DNA of 38,342 nt, taken from positions 1-38,342 of the forward strand of contig JAEUUX010000116.1 of the NCBI GenBank assembly GCA_016787295.1, in the 5' to 3' direction. This document shows positions 1-8,072 of the stretch, piece after piece. The notes beneath the pieces were generated by a model. It worked only from the letters and a program-made list of their open reading frames with translations. It did no database searches and had not been told where the DNA came from. Each line of letters begins with the position of its first letter. Position 1 is the stretch's first letter. The translations under genes and the position numbers were made by a program. Origin of the DNA: Chitinophagales bacterium (GTDB lineage: Bacteria > Bacteroidota > Bacteroidia > Chitinophagales > UBA2359).

Positions 1-1
1 T

Positions 2-208
2 AATGACATAAGCATCGAAAAAACAGAACAACAAACTTTAACAGTGGAATTTTTTATAAACAGAGGTTTTTTAGACCACTATTCTGCTTTCCTATATACT
101 GATGATCCGGGAACGATACAAACCTTTGATAAGGAAATTATGGATACTATACATAATACTCACCGCAAACAAAAATTAGAAGAAAATTGGTATAGGGTGA
201 GTTATTGA
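2..208 (+). CDS. 3' end of an unidentified gene (partial)
   Basis: An open frame enters from the left edge and runs 68 codons to a TGA at 206-208. The visible C-terminal part is hydrophilic, rich in acidic and aromatic residues (for example GFLDHYSAFLYTDD), with no membrane segment. The start lies outside the window and I recognise no family. It is followed by a 179-bp gap before the next gene on the same strand, so it could be upstream in the same transcription unit, but nothing shows this. Confidence 0.5.
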   Translation, partial: NDISIEKTEQQTLTVEFFINRGFLDHYSAFLYTDDPGTIQTFDKEIMDTIHNTHRKQKLEENWYRVSY

Positions 209-387
209 GTTGTTATATGATGGCTACAGCGGCATTGGTAAGGAACAAACATCAAAAGTGCAATATTTTAAAATATTAAATCAATAGGAGATGTATCAAA
301 AATTCTTTTTTTTGACGCAAAGTGTAATAATTCATTGGATAGATTCGTTATAGTACCTTATTGATGCGTATATAAAAATCAGGAAAA
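209..387. other. Intergenic region before the exosortase locus
   Basis: AT-rich spacer. It holds a perfect 16-bp AT-only palindrome at 262-277 and an AGGA ribosome-binding-like element at 381-384 just before the ATG at 388. I see no clear TAnnTTTG promoter box; TACCTTAT at 354-361 is the nearest match and lacks the final G. Confidence 0.3.
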
Positions 388-1743
388 ATGAAAAAATCAA
401 TTCTGTTTTTGTTAATCACTGGCTTTATTTGGCTTAAACTTACTGCCCAGAATGAATTTGAGATATATCCGAATGGATTTATCTATAGCGACCAAACAAT
501 GCTTAAACTACATCATATTGTAGATTCGCTCAATTTGAAATATAAAAGTTGCAATTTGAACCAAGTCTACTATTCTCCCTACCAAACATTTGGGCATATT
601 ATAGTCATCGATTCAACTATTAAAGAAGCCCAAAGAGATATCGACAAAGGTATTGGTTTTGAGAAATTTTTAGAGAAATACCCCCATGCACAAGTACGCA
701 AAAATACACTCATTGTTAAACAAAAATATGACCATTATTATCAAGACGCTCCAGACATTGAAATGGTGTTTTTTAGGGAACATAGTTTAAAAGAATACTT
801 TGGTGGAACAATCATCAAAGAAAACAAAAATGATTTATACCATCATCCTCAAAAAAACAGTTGGCTGCATGATTATCATGGAGACTATACCGACAAACTT
901 GTTGCCTTTTATTTTCCCGAAGCATTTCAATCCCAACCATTAAAAGCTAAATATGCTCAACAAATAGGCTATGCCGACTGCCTTATCGATACACTTACAC
1001 CCAAACTGAAAAAAGATGCTCAAATAGGTAAATTTGAAAAACCTGAAGACCTTTACTGCTTGTCAAAAATAGAAAAAACAGCGCTGCTCGAACAAATCCG
1101 AAGCATAGAAGTTATCGGGTATTGTAGTATGGATTCCAAACCACGACAACATGCTGCTACAATTGCTATGCTTTCTGCCGAAACTGCTAATTGGGAAGTT
1201 TTTTTAAAATCTCATTTGGATATTATGAACGACCATTTTGTGCGAGCGAGCGATGGTGATTATGCTTGGGGAAGAAGAAAAACGTACATTAAAGAATTAG
1301 AAACATTAGATATCAATGTTGTCGATTTATTATTTGGTATTGCGTTGACGATAGAAAATGCTGCTACCAATCACTATTATGGCAGTGTTGGGCGCATTGG
1401 TAGAGCCATCGCAGAATCCAAAGACAAAGATTTTTTTAAACAACAACTGCTACAGATGATATCAGACAACGAATTAGATTATCACAATCGCCTGCAAATG
1501 TATAAGCTATGTATGTATCTCAACTACTACAATGATAATACTGCTGAACAAGAAACTACAGAACAACAGTTGCTATATGCAGTAGCATCTTTACCTAATT
1601 CTTTGCTATTGGAATCGCAACAAAAAAGCAATCTTTGCCCTCCCGAAGACCCCCAACCTACCAATTTTCCATATACAACCATAGTAACCTATACCATTGT
1701 ATTGGCACTATTACTGTTGCTTTGGTTAATCAACCGATTGTGA
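388..1743 (+). CDS. Secreted protein with C-terminal exosortase-type sorting tail; predicted XrtK cargo
   Basis: A 451-residue protein of no family I recognise. Residues 1-20 form a Sec signal peptide (MKKS, hydrophobic core, likely cleavage after LTAQ or LTA). The long middle is soluble, mixed charge, with several Trp/Tyr/His-rich stretches and a helical C-terminal half. Residues 417-422 read CPPEDP, followed by a hydrophobic helix at about 431-448 and a lone Arg450 near the end. This order (Pro/Glu motif, helix, Arg) is the layout of PEP-CTERM-like sorting signals. The next gene, an exosortase, begins at a GTG that overlaps this stop codon (GTGA), so the two are probably translationally coupled. 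I infer that this protein is the enzyme's dedicated substrate; an ordinary C-terminally anchored periplasmic protein is the alternative. Confidence 0.7.
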   Translation: MKKSILFLLITGFIWLKLTAQNEFEIYPNGFIYSDQTMLKLHHIVDSLNLKYKSCNLNQVYYSPYQTFGHIIVIDSTIKEAQRDIDKGIGFEKFLEKYPHAQVRKNTLIVKQKYDHYYQDAPDIEMVFFREHSLKEYFGGTIIKENKNDLYHHPQKNSWLHDYHGDYTDKLVAFYFPEAFQSQPLKAKYAQQIGYADCLIDTLTPKLKKDAQIGKFEKPEDLYCLSKIEKTALLEQIRSIEVIGYCSMDSKPRQHAATIAMLSAETANWEVFLKSHLDIMNDHFVRASDGDYAWGRRKTYIKELETLDINVVDLLFGIALTIENAATNHYYGSVGRIGRAIAESKDKDFFKQQLLQMISDNELDYHNRLQMYKLCMYLNYYNDNTAEQETTEQQLLYAVASLPNSLLLESQQKSNLCPPEDPQPTNFPYTTIVTYTIVLALLLLLWLINRL

Positions 1744-2402
1744 TAAGTTGTTTTTACAAAGAACTACCAAAAATCCTAACAACAATAACAACACCTCTTA
1801 TTGTCCATACTACTCTCCAATTTCATCAATTGGCAATTTTATTATTATTGTTCATACCCTTTACCGCCATGCCAACTAATAACCTGCTATATTACTTCTT
1901 AACAGTTGGAGTTTTCATACTCCTAAAGTTGGGTTATATTAATGCTAACAATGACCAACTATTATTTCTATTACAACCTGTGAACAAACTTATCGAATTG
2001 TTAATGGCTTCACAAGCAGTGTACTCACCCGAAAAAGGATATTATCACCCCGATTTGAACATAACTTTTGACAAATCTTGTTCGGGATATAATTTTTGGG
2101 CTTTGTCTTTCCTGATTTTCTCTTATCTTATGCTACAATATATAGAAAAACCATGGCAGAAGTTATTGAATACTGTCTTTGTACTATTTGCAACTTATCT
2201 ATTTACAATATTTGTCAACACCTCCCGCATAATAGCCGCATTAGTAGCACAAGAACAGGCAAAATACTTCTTATTACCACATCATCATTCATTGCTTCAC
2301 ACCGCAATTGGCATCATCACTAATTTATCTTTTCTTATTGTGGCATATTATATGTTCGAAAAATTATTAAAGCAGTTCTATTACCATGGAGAATCTACGT
2401 AA
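1740..2402 (+). CDS. xrtK: Exosortase, probably exosortase K (XrtK)
   Basis: Multi-span membrane transpeptidase-like protein of about 220 residues. The exosortase signature residues are visible in order: Cys114 in FDKSCSGYNFW, Arg163 in FVNTSRIIAAL, and His187 in HTAIGIITNL (numbered from the GTG), each next to hydrophobic helices. The short length and the SCSGYNFW context fit exosortase K of Bacteroidota rather than the longer EpsH/XrtA enzymes. Exosortases are thought to cut C-terminal sorting tails and pass the protein on to a surface anchor. I chose GTG 1740 because it overlaps the upstream stop by four bases; the frame stays open further upstream to 1635, but that part overlaps the preceding gene and reads as non-homologous sequence. 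The next gene overlaps its 3' end by 17 bases. Confidence 0.8.
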   Translation: MISCFYKELPKILTTITTPLIVHTTLQFHQLAILLLLFIPFTAMPTNNLLYYFLTVGVFILLKLGYINANNDQLLFLLQPVNKLIELLMASQAVYSPEKGYYHPDLNITFDKSCSGYNFWALSFLIFSYLMLQYIEKPWQKLLNTVFVLFATYLFTIFVNTSRIIAALVAQEQAKYFLLPHHHSLLHTAIGIITNLSFLIVAYYMFEKLLKQFYYHGEST

Positions 2403-3030
2403 CTCCAAATGGCTATTTTTAGTTAATACCTTGCCTATAATACTACTATTTATTTTAGGTAGCAATCAGTTTTTTCTTATTAAAACCTTGCTGACTCCCG
2501 AAGGAGTACAATTGTGGTATTATTTTGCCATCAGTTTAATTGGTATAGGACTTTTAATTTTTTTGTATGCCTTATATTTAACCAAGCAAAACAAAATAGT
2601 TTCAGTATGGTATAGCCCTATCGCTTTCTTAATCCATATTTTATTTATCTTTCTGCACCTTTCCTATTCCGACAAGATGCTGCCCTCTTCCATTCCGCAA
2701 TGGTTGATATTAGATACAGGTTTTTTGTATGTTAGCACTTTTCTTATGTCAACTCTTGCCTATAGCGTGCTTGTGATAGTTGTATATCTTACTCCTTCCA
2801 ACAAAGACCACAGTATTGGTTTCAATTTTTTTAGCGCTTTAAGCGTACCTATCATTGGTTATGTCTTTACTCAAACTGCTCAAGCTCTTGTACACATTTT
2901 AGCTAACGATTTCCTTACATATACTATGTTTATCGTCATAATTACTTTAGTTCTTGTTTTTTTGTTTTTCATAACAAGATCCATGACAATGCTATTTATT
3001 ATGTTCATGAATAACAAAAACAAAGTGTAG
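2386..3030 (+). CDS. Six-helix membrane protein resembling the N-terminal domain of MSEP-CTERM proteins
   Basis: 214 residues with about six membrane helices (roughly 9-31, 44-66, 76-95, 106-135, 146-170, 178-207) and almost no soluble part. The opening (NSKWLFLVNTLPIILLFILG), SIPQWLIL near residue 104 and STFLMSTLAYSVLVIVVYLT near 116-135 recall, from memory, the membrane head of MSEP-CTERM proteins, which are about 900 residues long and are partners of exosortase K. Here the frame ends at TAG right after the last helix, with further stops behind it. The large soluble part and the sorting tail are absent. It overlaps the exosortase gene by 17 bases, so the two are one operon. It may be a stand-alone domain with an accessory role in sorting, or a decayed gene. 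Confidence 0.6.
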   Translation: MENLRNSKWLFLVNTLPIILLFILGSNQFFLIKTLLTPEGVQLWYYFAISLIGIGLLIFLYALYLTKQNKIVSVWYSPIAFLIHILFIFLHLSYSDKMLPSSIPQWLILDTGFLYVSTFLMSTLAYSVLVIVVYLTPSNKDHSIGFNFFSALSVPIIGYVFTQTAQALVHILANDFLTYTMFIVIITLVLVFLFFITRSMTMLFIMFMNNKNKV

Positions 3031-3084
3031 GGAAGCCATTAGTATACTTGTTTCTCTTCATTACTTGAAATACAATATTTTAAA

Positions 3085-3408
3085 ATGCACCATATTTCCT
3101 TATCCCAAGCTCATCAAAACCTACAAGATAGCGGCGAACTATTTAAAGTGCTATTTCAGCATGGAACTTTGTCCGTCGAATTCTATCAACCCCAGTTTGT
3201 CGACCAACAGCAACCGCATTCGCGCGACGAAATATACCTTATTGCCACAGGACGGGCATCTTTTGTAGGTGGTGCTCAAATAGTACAAGTACAAAAAGGC
3301 GATTTTTTATTTGTGCCGGCTTATGAAGCACACCATTTTTTCGATTTTTCTCCCGATTTTGCTGTTTGGGTCTTTTTTTATGGTGTTGAAGGCGGCGAAA
3401 AACAATAA
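3085..3408 (+). CDS. Small single-domain cupin protein
   Basis: 107 residues forming one cupin barrel. Motif 1 is PHSRDEIYLIATGRA with His45 and Glu49 as metal ligands; motif 2 is GDFLFVPAYEAHHF with His83 as the likely third ligand. There is no signal peptide, so it is cytoplasmic. The substrate cannot be read from the sequence: such short cupins include sugar isomerases, dioxygenases and sensor domains. A gap of 54 bp separates it from the exosortase locus and 41 bp from folB. Confidence 0.75.
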   Translation: MHHISLSQAHQNLQDSGELFKVLFQHGTLSVEFYQPQFVDQQQPHSRDEIYLIATGRASFVGGAQIVQVQKGDFLFVPAYEAHHFFDFSPDFAVWVFFYGVEGGEKQ

Positions 3409-3449
3409 ACTCATCCTATTTTATTGATTATATAAATTTTTTTTTGACT

Positions 3450-3803
3450 ATGTTGTTAGCTATAGAAGGTATGCATTATTATGCCTATCATGGTTACTAT
3501 CCCGAAGAACAAATAATAGGTTGTTGGTATACTATTGATGTCTATGTCACTGCTGACTTTGAGGCTGCACACAATGACCATCTATCAGATACATTCAATT
3601 ATGAACAAATAACAGCTTTTTGTTCCACTACCATGCAAACACCAGTGCAATTGGTAGAACATCTGACACAAAAAATATGGGACGGTTTGGCACACCTCTA
3701 CCCTACTGCTACCGCCTTAAAAGTGCGCATTAGCAAACATCATCCTCCATTGATCAACCACATAGAGAAAATTTTTGTAGAAATCGATAAAAAAATGCGA
3801 TAA
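3450..3803 (+). CDS. folB: Dihydroneopterin aldolase FolB
   Basis: 117 residues, the normal length. FolB converts 7,8-dihydroneopterin to 6-hydroxymethyl-dihydropterin and glycolaldehyde in folate synthesis, as a cytoplasmic octamer. Visible landmarks are YYAYHGYYPEEQIIG with catalytic-region Glu20, VEHLTQKIW with pterin-anchoring Glu70, and VRISKHHPP with catalytic Lys96. A TTG six bases upstream is also in frame, but the ATG at 3450 matches the family start. It is the last protein gene before tRNA-Cys and stands apart from other folate genes. Confidence 0.9.
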   Translation: MLLAIEGMHYYAYHGYYPEEQIIGCWYTIDVYVTADFEAAHNDHLSDTFNYEQITAFCSTTMQTPVQLVEHLTQKIWDGLAHLYPTATALKVRISKHHPPLINHIEKIFVEIDKKMR

Positions 3804-3806
3804 AAT

Positions 3807-3837
3807 TTGGTTATTCCAAAAACTCTCCTTACCTTTG
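3807..3837 (+). promoter_or_regulatory. Bacteroidota-type promoter of tRNA-Cys
   Basis: TTG at 3807-3809, exactly 20 bases, then TACCTTTG at 3830-3837. This matches the -33/-7 consensus (TTG / TAnnTTTG) of the primary sigma factor in Bacteroidota. The predicted start is a few bases downstream, just before the tRNA at 3855. Confidence 0.75.
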
Positions 3838-3854
3838 CACCGCTTTACAGTGAT

Positions 3855-3925
3855 GGTCGGATGGCCGAGAGGCTAGGCAAGGCTCTGCAAAAGCTTCCAC
3901 AGCGGTTCGAATCCGCTTCCGACCT
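3855..3925 (+). tRNA. tRNA-Cys (anticodon GCA)
   Basis: A 71-nt cloverleaf. The acceptor stem is GGTCGGA/TCCGACC, the D-arm GCC/GGC, and the anticodon stem AGGCT/AGCTT with loop CTGCAAA, giving anticodon GCA. The variable loop is four bases and the T-arm is AGCGG/CCGCT with loop TTCGAAT. The unpaired base at 3925 is T, and U73 is the identity base of tRNA-Cys. No CCA is encoded. The short variable loop rules out tRNA-Ser. Confidence 0.93.
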
Positions 3926-3934
3926 CTTCAAAGC

Positions 3935-3972
3935 AAAACTTGGTAACACATCTTGGTTGCCAAGTTTTTTTT
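3935..3972 (+). terminator. Rho-independent terminator after tRNA-Cys
   Basis: A 13-bp stem (left arm 3935-3947, right arm 3956-3968, one G-T pair) with an 8-base loop, followed by a run of T. It ends the tRNA transcript and also shows that in-frame start codons of the next gene inside this hairpin are not used. Confidence 0.85.
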
Positions 3973-4027
3973 GTCAGTATACCCACTCTTTGTCGCATTT
4001 TTGTCGTTTTATCCCATCTATCCTCCC

Positions 4028-5233
4028 ATGAATCAGCTATATCCATCAATCATTTTACAACCCAAAGGCGTAGTATCGGTAGAACGTCGCCACACTTGGA
4101 TTTTTTCGGGTGCTATCCGCCGCATCGAGGGCAAAGTGGCAGAAGGCGACATCGTGGAGGTGTGCAGTCCCGAAGGTCGATATTTAGCAACAGGACAGTA
4201 CCAAGCAGGAGGTAGTATTAGGGTGCGCCTCCTGACCTTTGAGCAGCAACTCATCGACCATGCCTTTTGGGTAAAGGTTTTGCGGCGTTGTTATGCCTAC
4301 CGTACTGCCTTGGGTATTACTATTCTTCACTCCTCTACCAATATTTTTCGGTTGGTGAATGCCGAAGGAGATGGTTTGTCGGGTTTGATAATTGATATGT
4401 ACAATGGCGTTGCTGTTGTGCAAGCACATACTGTTGCTATGTGGCTGTCGCGCCATGCTATTGCTGCTGCATTGTGCGAAGTTTTTGGCAGCGATTTGCG
4501 GGCAGTCTATACCAAAAGCAAAGAGACGGTAAGCGGTGGTGTAGGTGGCAATATTGCAGTAGAAAACGCTTATTTGTGGGGCGAGCAATTGCCTAATGTG
4601 GTGGGAAAAGAAGAAAATTTATCTTTTTGGGTAGATTGGGAACGCGGACAAAAAACAGGTTTCTTTATTGACCAACGCTATAATAGAACTTTGTTACAAC
4701 ATTTTGTGGCAAACAAAACTGTTTTGAATGCTTTTTGCTATTCAGGTGGTTTTTCGGTAGCTGCATTGGCAGGTGGTGCAAACATGGTGCATTCGGTTGA
4801 TGCGTCGGCGAAGGCTATTGAGTGGTGTGAGCAAAATGTAGCGCTAAATGGTTTCGGAACAGAACGACACAAGGCTTTTTGTAGTGATGTTATGGCTTTT
4901 TTGCAACAAAATCAGCACCAATATGAGGTCATGGTGCTTGACCCACCTGCTTTTGCCAAACACATTGAGGCTCGCCACAAAGCTGTGCAAGCCTATAAAC
5001 GATTGAATGCACTGGGGTTGCAACAGATTGCTAAAGGTGGCTTTTTGTTCACGTTTTCTTGTTCGGCAGTTGTTGACCGTCAGTTGTTTTATGATACCGT
5101 GACGGCTGCTGCCATTTCGGTGGGACGACAGGTGCGAGTGGTGCATCATTTGTCGCAAGCACCCGATCATCCTATTAATATCTATCACCCAGAGGGACAT
5201 TATCTGAAGGGTTTGGTTTTGTATGTGGAATAG
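4028..5233 (+). CDS. rlmI: Class I SAM-dependent 23S rRNA (cytosine-C5) methyltransferase, RlmI family
   Basis: 401 residues, close to the 396 of E. coli RlmI (YccW), which makes m5C1962 in 23S rRNA. The N-terminal part (about 8-75) fits a PUA RNA-binding domain. It is followed by a linker domain and a Rossmann methyltransferase domain from about residue 190. SAM motif I is NAFCYSGGFSVAA (235-247) with the acidic SVDAS strand (257-260), motif IV is VLDPPAFAK (303-311), and FTFSCSAVV carries the likely catalytic Cys345. I chose ATG 4028 because the earlier in-frame GTG at 3953 lies in the tRNA terminator. The gene converges on rel. The exact target base is by family. Confidence 0.85.
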   Translation: MNQLYPSIILQPKGVVSVERRHTWIFSGAIRRIEGKVAEGDIVEVCSPEGRYLATGQYQAGGSIRVRLLTFEQQLIDHAFWVKVLRRCYAYRTALGITILHSSTNIFRLVNAEGDGLSGLIIDMYNGVAVVQAHTVAMWLSRHAIAAALCEVFGSDLRAVYTKSKETVSGGVGGNIAVENAYLWGEQLPNVVGKEENLSFWVDWERGQKTGFFIDQRYNRTLLQHFVANKTVLNAFCYSGGFSVAALAGGANMVHSVDASAKAIEWCEQNVALNGFGTERHKAFCSDVMAFLQQNQHQYEVMVLDPPAFAKHIEARHKAVQAYKRLNALGLQQIAKGGFLFTFSCSAVVDRQLFYDTVTAAAISVGRQVRVVHHLSQAPDHPINIYHPEGHYLKGLVLYVE

Positions 5234-5270
5234 CATTGTTTTTTTTTTTGTTGGTAATCAGACAAAAATT

Positions 5271-5393
5271 TTCGGGTAGCGAAGCGCGTTAGGGATGCGG
5301 AGGGTGGCGTTAGCCAGTGCGGAGAGCAACGCAGCACCAAGCGTAGCGAAGCCCGTAGCAGCCCGACCCGCAGGGAAACGCCCAAAAAATAAT
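5271..5393 (+). repeat. Dispersed intergenic repeat, copy 1
   Basis: GC-rich 123-bp element in an AT-rich spacer. Its ends match a second copy at 8297-8411: a left block with GCGAAGCGCGTTAGGG and a right block from GCGTAGCGAAGCC to the CAAAAAATAAT end, including CCCGACCCGCAGGGAAACGC. The middle differs but holds hairpins at similar places: TGGC-GTTA-GCCA (5305-5316) and GTGC (5317-5320) with GCAC (5334-5337). No coding capacity is evident. Confidence 0.85.
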
Positions 5394-5436
5394 TATTTAT
5401 TATTGTATTTGCTTGTCCATGTTGGACAACATTATT

Positions 5437-5485
5437 AAAACACCAATGCAACACCTTTATGAGGTGTTGCATTGGTGTTTTTTTT
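5437..5485. terminator. Bidirectional terminator between rlmI and rel
   Basis: A perfect 20-bp inverted repeat (5437-5456 and 5462-5481) with a 5-base loop. On the plus strand a T run to 5485 follows. On the minus strand the stem ends in four T. It sits one base from the rel stop codon and ends both convergent genes. Confidence 0.9.
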
Positions 5486-8072
5486 AGTCACGCTTGATTT
5501 GATCAACAGAATGGATACCTTCGAGGCTTTTAAGGCGTTTCATTAGTTGTTTGCCTTGTGCTTCTGTGGCTACATAGACTTCGATTTTTCCTTCGAAAAT
5601 ACCGTCCATGCTGTCAAACGAAATAGAACGCATATTGAGCTTGAGTTCGCCCGATATTAGGTTTGAGATTCTGTTAACAACCCCTACATCGTCAATTCCT
5701 TTAATATAAACAGGCAACAAATATAGCAAATCTTTGTTTTTTGACCATTTTATGTTGACAATACGATAGGGATAGCGGTGATGGTCGGGTGCATTGGGAC
5801 AATTGGTGCGGTGGATTTTGATACCATTGCCAATCGTCAAGAAGCCATAGACAACATCGCCGGGTTGTGCATTGCAACATTGAGCTGTGCCATAGTCAAT
5901 GCGGTCGGCAAAACCTTCAAAGATGCTAATGCCGTCCTGAAATACATCTTGGTCTTCAATACCTTTGAAGGAGCTTTCGTCGCGTGAAGGTGCGGGGGGT
6001 TTGCTGTCTTTGGAGGGAAACACAAAACGGTCGCCGACAACTTTGAGTTCTTTAAATCTGTTCCAATCAAATTGTTCGGCACCAATGCTTGCTAAAAAAT
6101 CTTGTGAATCTTTATACTTAAAATACACTTGCAGTTCGTTGACAACATCGTTGCTGAACTTCACCTTGAAGTTATTGGTCAAACGGCGCTGTAGCATTTC
6201 CTCGCCTGCTTTGGCGTTTTCGCGCAAATTTTGCTCTTTTTCATAGTTAATCTGGGACTTAATTTTGTTGCGTGCCTTGGAAGTAACCGCAAAATTGAGC
6301 CATTCGGGTGTGGGTTTAGCTTTTTTAGACGTAATGATTTCTACTTGTTCACCATTTTTGAGTTTGTAGGAAATGGGATATAATTTGCCATCTATCTTAC
6401 CTCCAATGCAGGTGCAACCCAAATCGGTGTGTATAGCAAAAGCAAAATCGAGTACGGTAGCACCTTTTTTGAGGGTCAGAACTTTGCCTTTGGGTGAAAA
6501 AACAAAAATTTCTTGTTCATACAAGGTATGTCTTATGTCTGTCACCAACTCAATAGAACTTTTGCTATTATCCTTCAATTGTTCGCGAATTTCGTTGATC
6601 CAATCGTTGAAACCTTTAATAGCAGTGGCGTTTTTATTATCTTCTTCCTCCGTATTGGTGTCTGTTGTTACTTGGTCGATGTTTTTGTTTTTGCCTTTTC
6701 GCACCAATTTGACTTCTTTGGCATCGGTTTTTGGTGTATTTTTAGCACTTTTGGTATCAGCGTTATTCGATTTGGCGGATTTGTTGTTTGTTCCTGAGTC
6801 TTTGTAAATCCAGTGTGCTGCTACGCCTTTTTCTGCAATGGTGTCCATTCGTTCGGTACGGATTTGGACTTCTACCCATCTGCCGTCGCTGTTCATTACG
6901 GTCACATGCAACGATTCATAACCATTGCTTTTGGGTTTGGTGACCCAATCGCGCAAGCGTTCGGGTTTGTAGTGGGGATATAGCCATGTAACGGCATGAA
7001 AAGCAGACCAACAAAGGTGGTGTTCTGTTTCGTAGTCGGGTGGGCAATCGATGACAATTCTGATAGCAAATAAGTCAAAAATATCCTCAAAAGGGACGTT
7101 TTTGGTGTGTATTTTGTTGTAAATGGAATAGATGTGTTTGGGTCTGCCAAAAATTCTAAATTTTTTGATTTCTCCTTTTTCTTCTATTCGTTCTTTAATG
7201 GGTTCTATGAAATCTTTGATGTAGCGTTCGCGTTCGTTTTTTTTGGCTTCCAATTTTCGAGCGATTTCTTTGTACTCTACATTGGCAGTATATTTGAGAC
7301 AAAGGTCTTCCAACTCCGATTTTATAGCATATAAACCCAAGCGATGTGCTATGGGAGCATAGAAAAACAAAGTTTCGTCCGATATGCTACGTTGCTTTTT
7401 GGGTGGCATGGAGTCCATTGTTCTCATATTGTGTAGTCGGTCGGCAATTTTGATGATGATTACACGAATATCATCACCAAGAGTCATAATGATTTTGCGA
7501 ATATTGTCAGCTTTTTCTATCATTTCGCGTCGTACTGTTTCGGCGCGTTCTGTTTCTTCGCTGTCGGTGTTGGTATTGACCAAAAGCGATTGTTTGTTTT
7601 TGTCTTTCAAGACGGTTCTAATTTTGGTTAGACCGTCGACGATGTGTGCTATTTTGTAGCCAAAATCTCGTTGCAAATCGGCTACGGTGATATTGGTATC
7701 TTCGACAACATCGTGGAGCAGGGCGCAAACGACCGATACGGTTTCTAAGCCGATTTCGTTGACCACAATGCGTGCTACTTCGATGGGGTGCAAGATGTAT
7801 GGTTCGCCGCTTTTGCGAAACATTCCTTCGTGCAGTCCATTGGCTAATTGAAAGGCTTTGTCGATGAGTTCAACATCTGCCTCTGCTGCAATGCGGTTGT
7901 TGCGGGCATAGTGTTGCCTAAAGTCGCTTATCAAACTATCGTATGCCTCTTGGATGCGTTTATCGGGAGAGACAAGCGATTGTGGGGTAGTATGGTTGGG
8001 GGCTACATCGGCTTGCTCCAAAGAAGTAGATATGGTTTTCTCCTCTGCAACATAGTTGGGGTCTTTTTGCAT
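5484..8072 (-). CDS. rel: Bifunctional (p)ppGpp synthetase/hydrolase, RelA/SpoT (Rel) family
   Basis: About 862 residues from the ATG at 8072; the 19 codons upstream do not look conserved. Rel makes and degrades the stringent-response alarmone (p)ppGpp in the cytoplasm. Domains in order (numbers from this ATG): HD hydrolase with HPIEVAR, ALLHDVVEDT (about 117-126) and KIADRLHNMRT (about 208-218); synthetase with GRPKHIYSIYNKI (about 309-321) and KPKSNGYESLHVTV (about 379-392); TGS near 515-580; ACT at the end (about 785-862). An intact HD motif points to a bifunctional enzyme. It is longer than the roughly 740 residues usual for Bacteroidota because of a 40-residue N-terminal tail, an insert of about 25 residues after ltKIRTV in the HD domain, and a Lys/Asn/Asp-rich insert of about 60 residues between synthetase and TGS. 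Confidence 0.93.
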   Translation of the reverse strand: MQKDPNYVAEEKTISTSLEQADVAPNHTTPQSLVSPDKRIQEAYDSLISDFRQHYARNNRIAAEADVELIDKAFQLANGLHEGMFRKSGEPYILHPIEVARIVVNEIGLETVSVVCALLHDVVEDTNITVADLQRDFGYKIAHIVDGLTKIRTVLKDKNKQSLLVNTNTDSEETERAETVRREMIEKADNIRKIIMTLGDDIRVIIIKIADRLHNMRTMDSMPPKKQRSISDETLFFYAPIAHRLGLYAIKSELEDLCLKYTANVEYKEIARKLEAKKNERERYIKDFIEPIKERIEEKGEIKKFRIFGRPKHIYSIYNKIHTKNVPFEDIFDLFAIRIVIDCPPDYETEHHLCWSAFHAVTWLYPHYKPERLRDWVTKPKSNGYESLHVTVMNSDGRWVEVQIRTERMDTIAEKGVAAHWIYKDSGTNNKSAKSNNADTKSAKNTPKTDAKEVKLVRKGKNKNIDQVTTDTNTEEEDNKNATAIKGFNDWINEIREQLKDNSKSSIELVTDIRHTLYEQEIFVFSPKGKVLTLKKGATVLDFAFAIHTDLGCTCIGGKIDGKLYPISYKLKNGEQVEIITSKKAKPTPEWLNFAVTSKARNKIKSQINYEKEQNLRENAKAGEEMLQRRLTNNFKVKFSNDVVNELQVYFKYKDSQDFLASIGAEQFDWNRFKELKVVGDRFVFPSKDSKPPAPSRDESSFKGIEDQDVFQDGISIFEGFADRIDYGTAQCCNAQPGDVVYGFLTIGNGIKIHRTNCPNAPDHHRYPYRIVNIKWSKNKDLLYLLPVYIKGIDDVGVVNRISNLISGELKLNMRSISFDSMDGIFEGKIEVYVATEAQGKQLMKRLKSLEGIHSVDQIKRD

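Noticed and set aside
262-277. Perfect 16-bp palindrome AATATTTTAAAATATT, partly repeated near 3072
   Set aside because: Only A and T in an AT-rich spacer; easily expected by chance and no gene of a dimeric regulator is nearby.
1635-1739. Longer exosortase starting inside the cargo gene
   Set aside because: The added 35 residues are polar, non-family sequence from the overlapping frame; the GTG at 1740 gives a normal coupled start.
3855-3925. tRNA-Ser reading of this tRNA (GGCCGAGAGGCTAGGC looks Ser-like)
   Set aside because: The variable loop has only four bases, the anticodon is GCA, and the discriminator is T, all of which fit tRNA-Cys.
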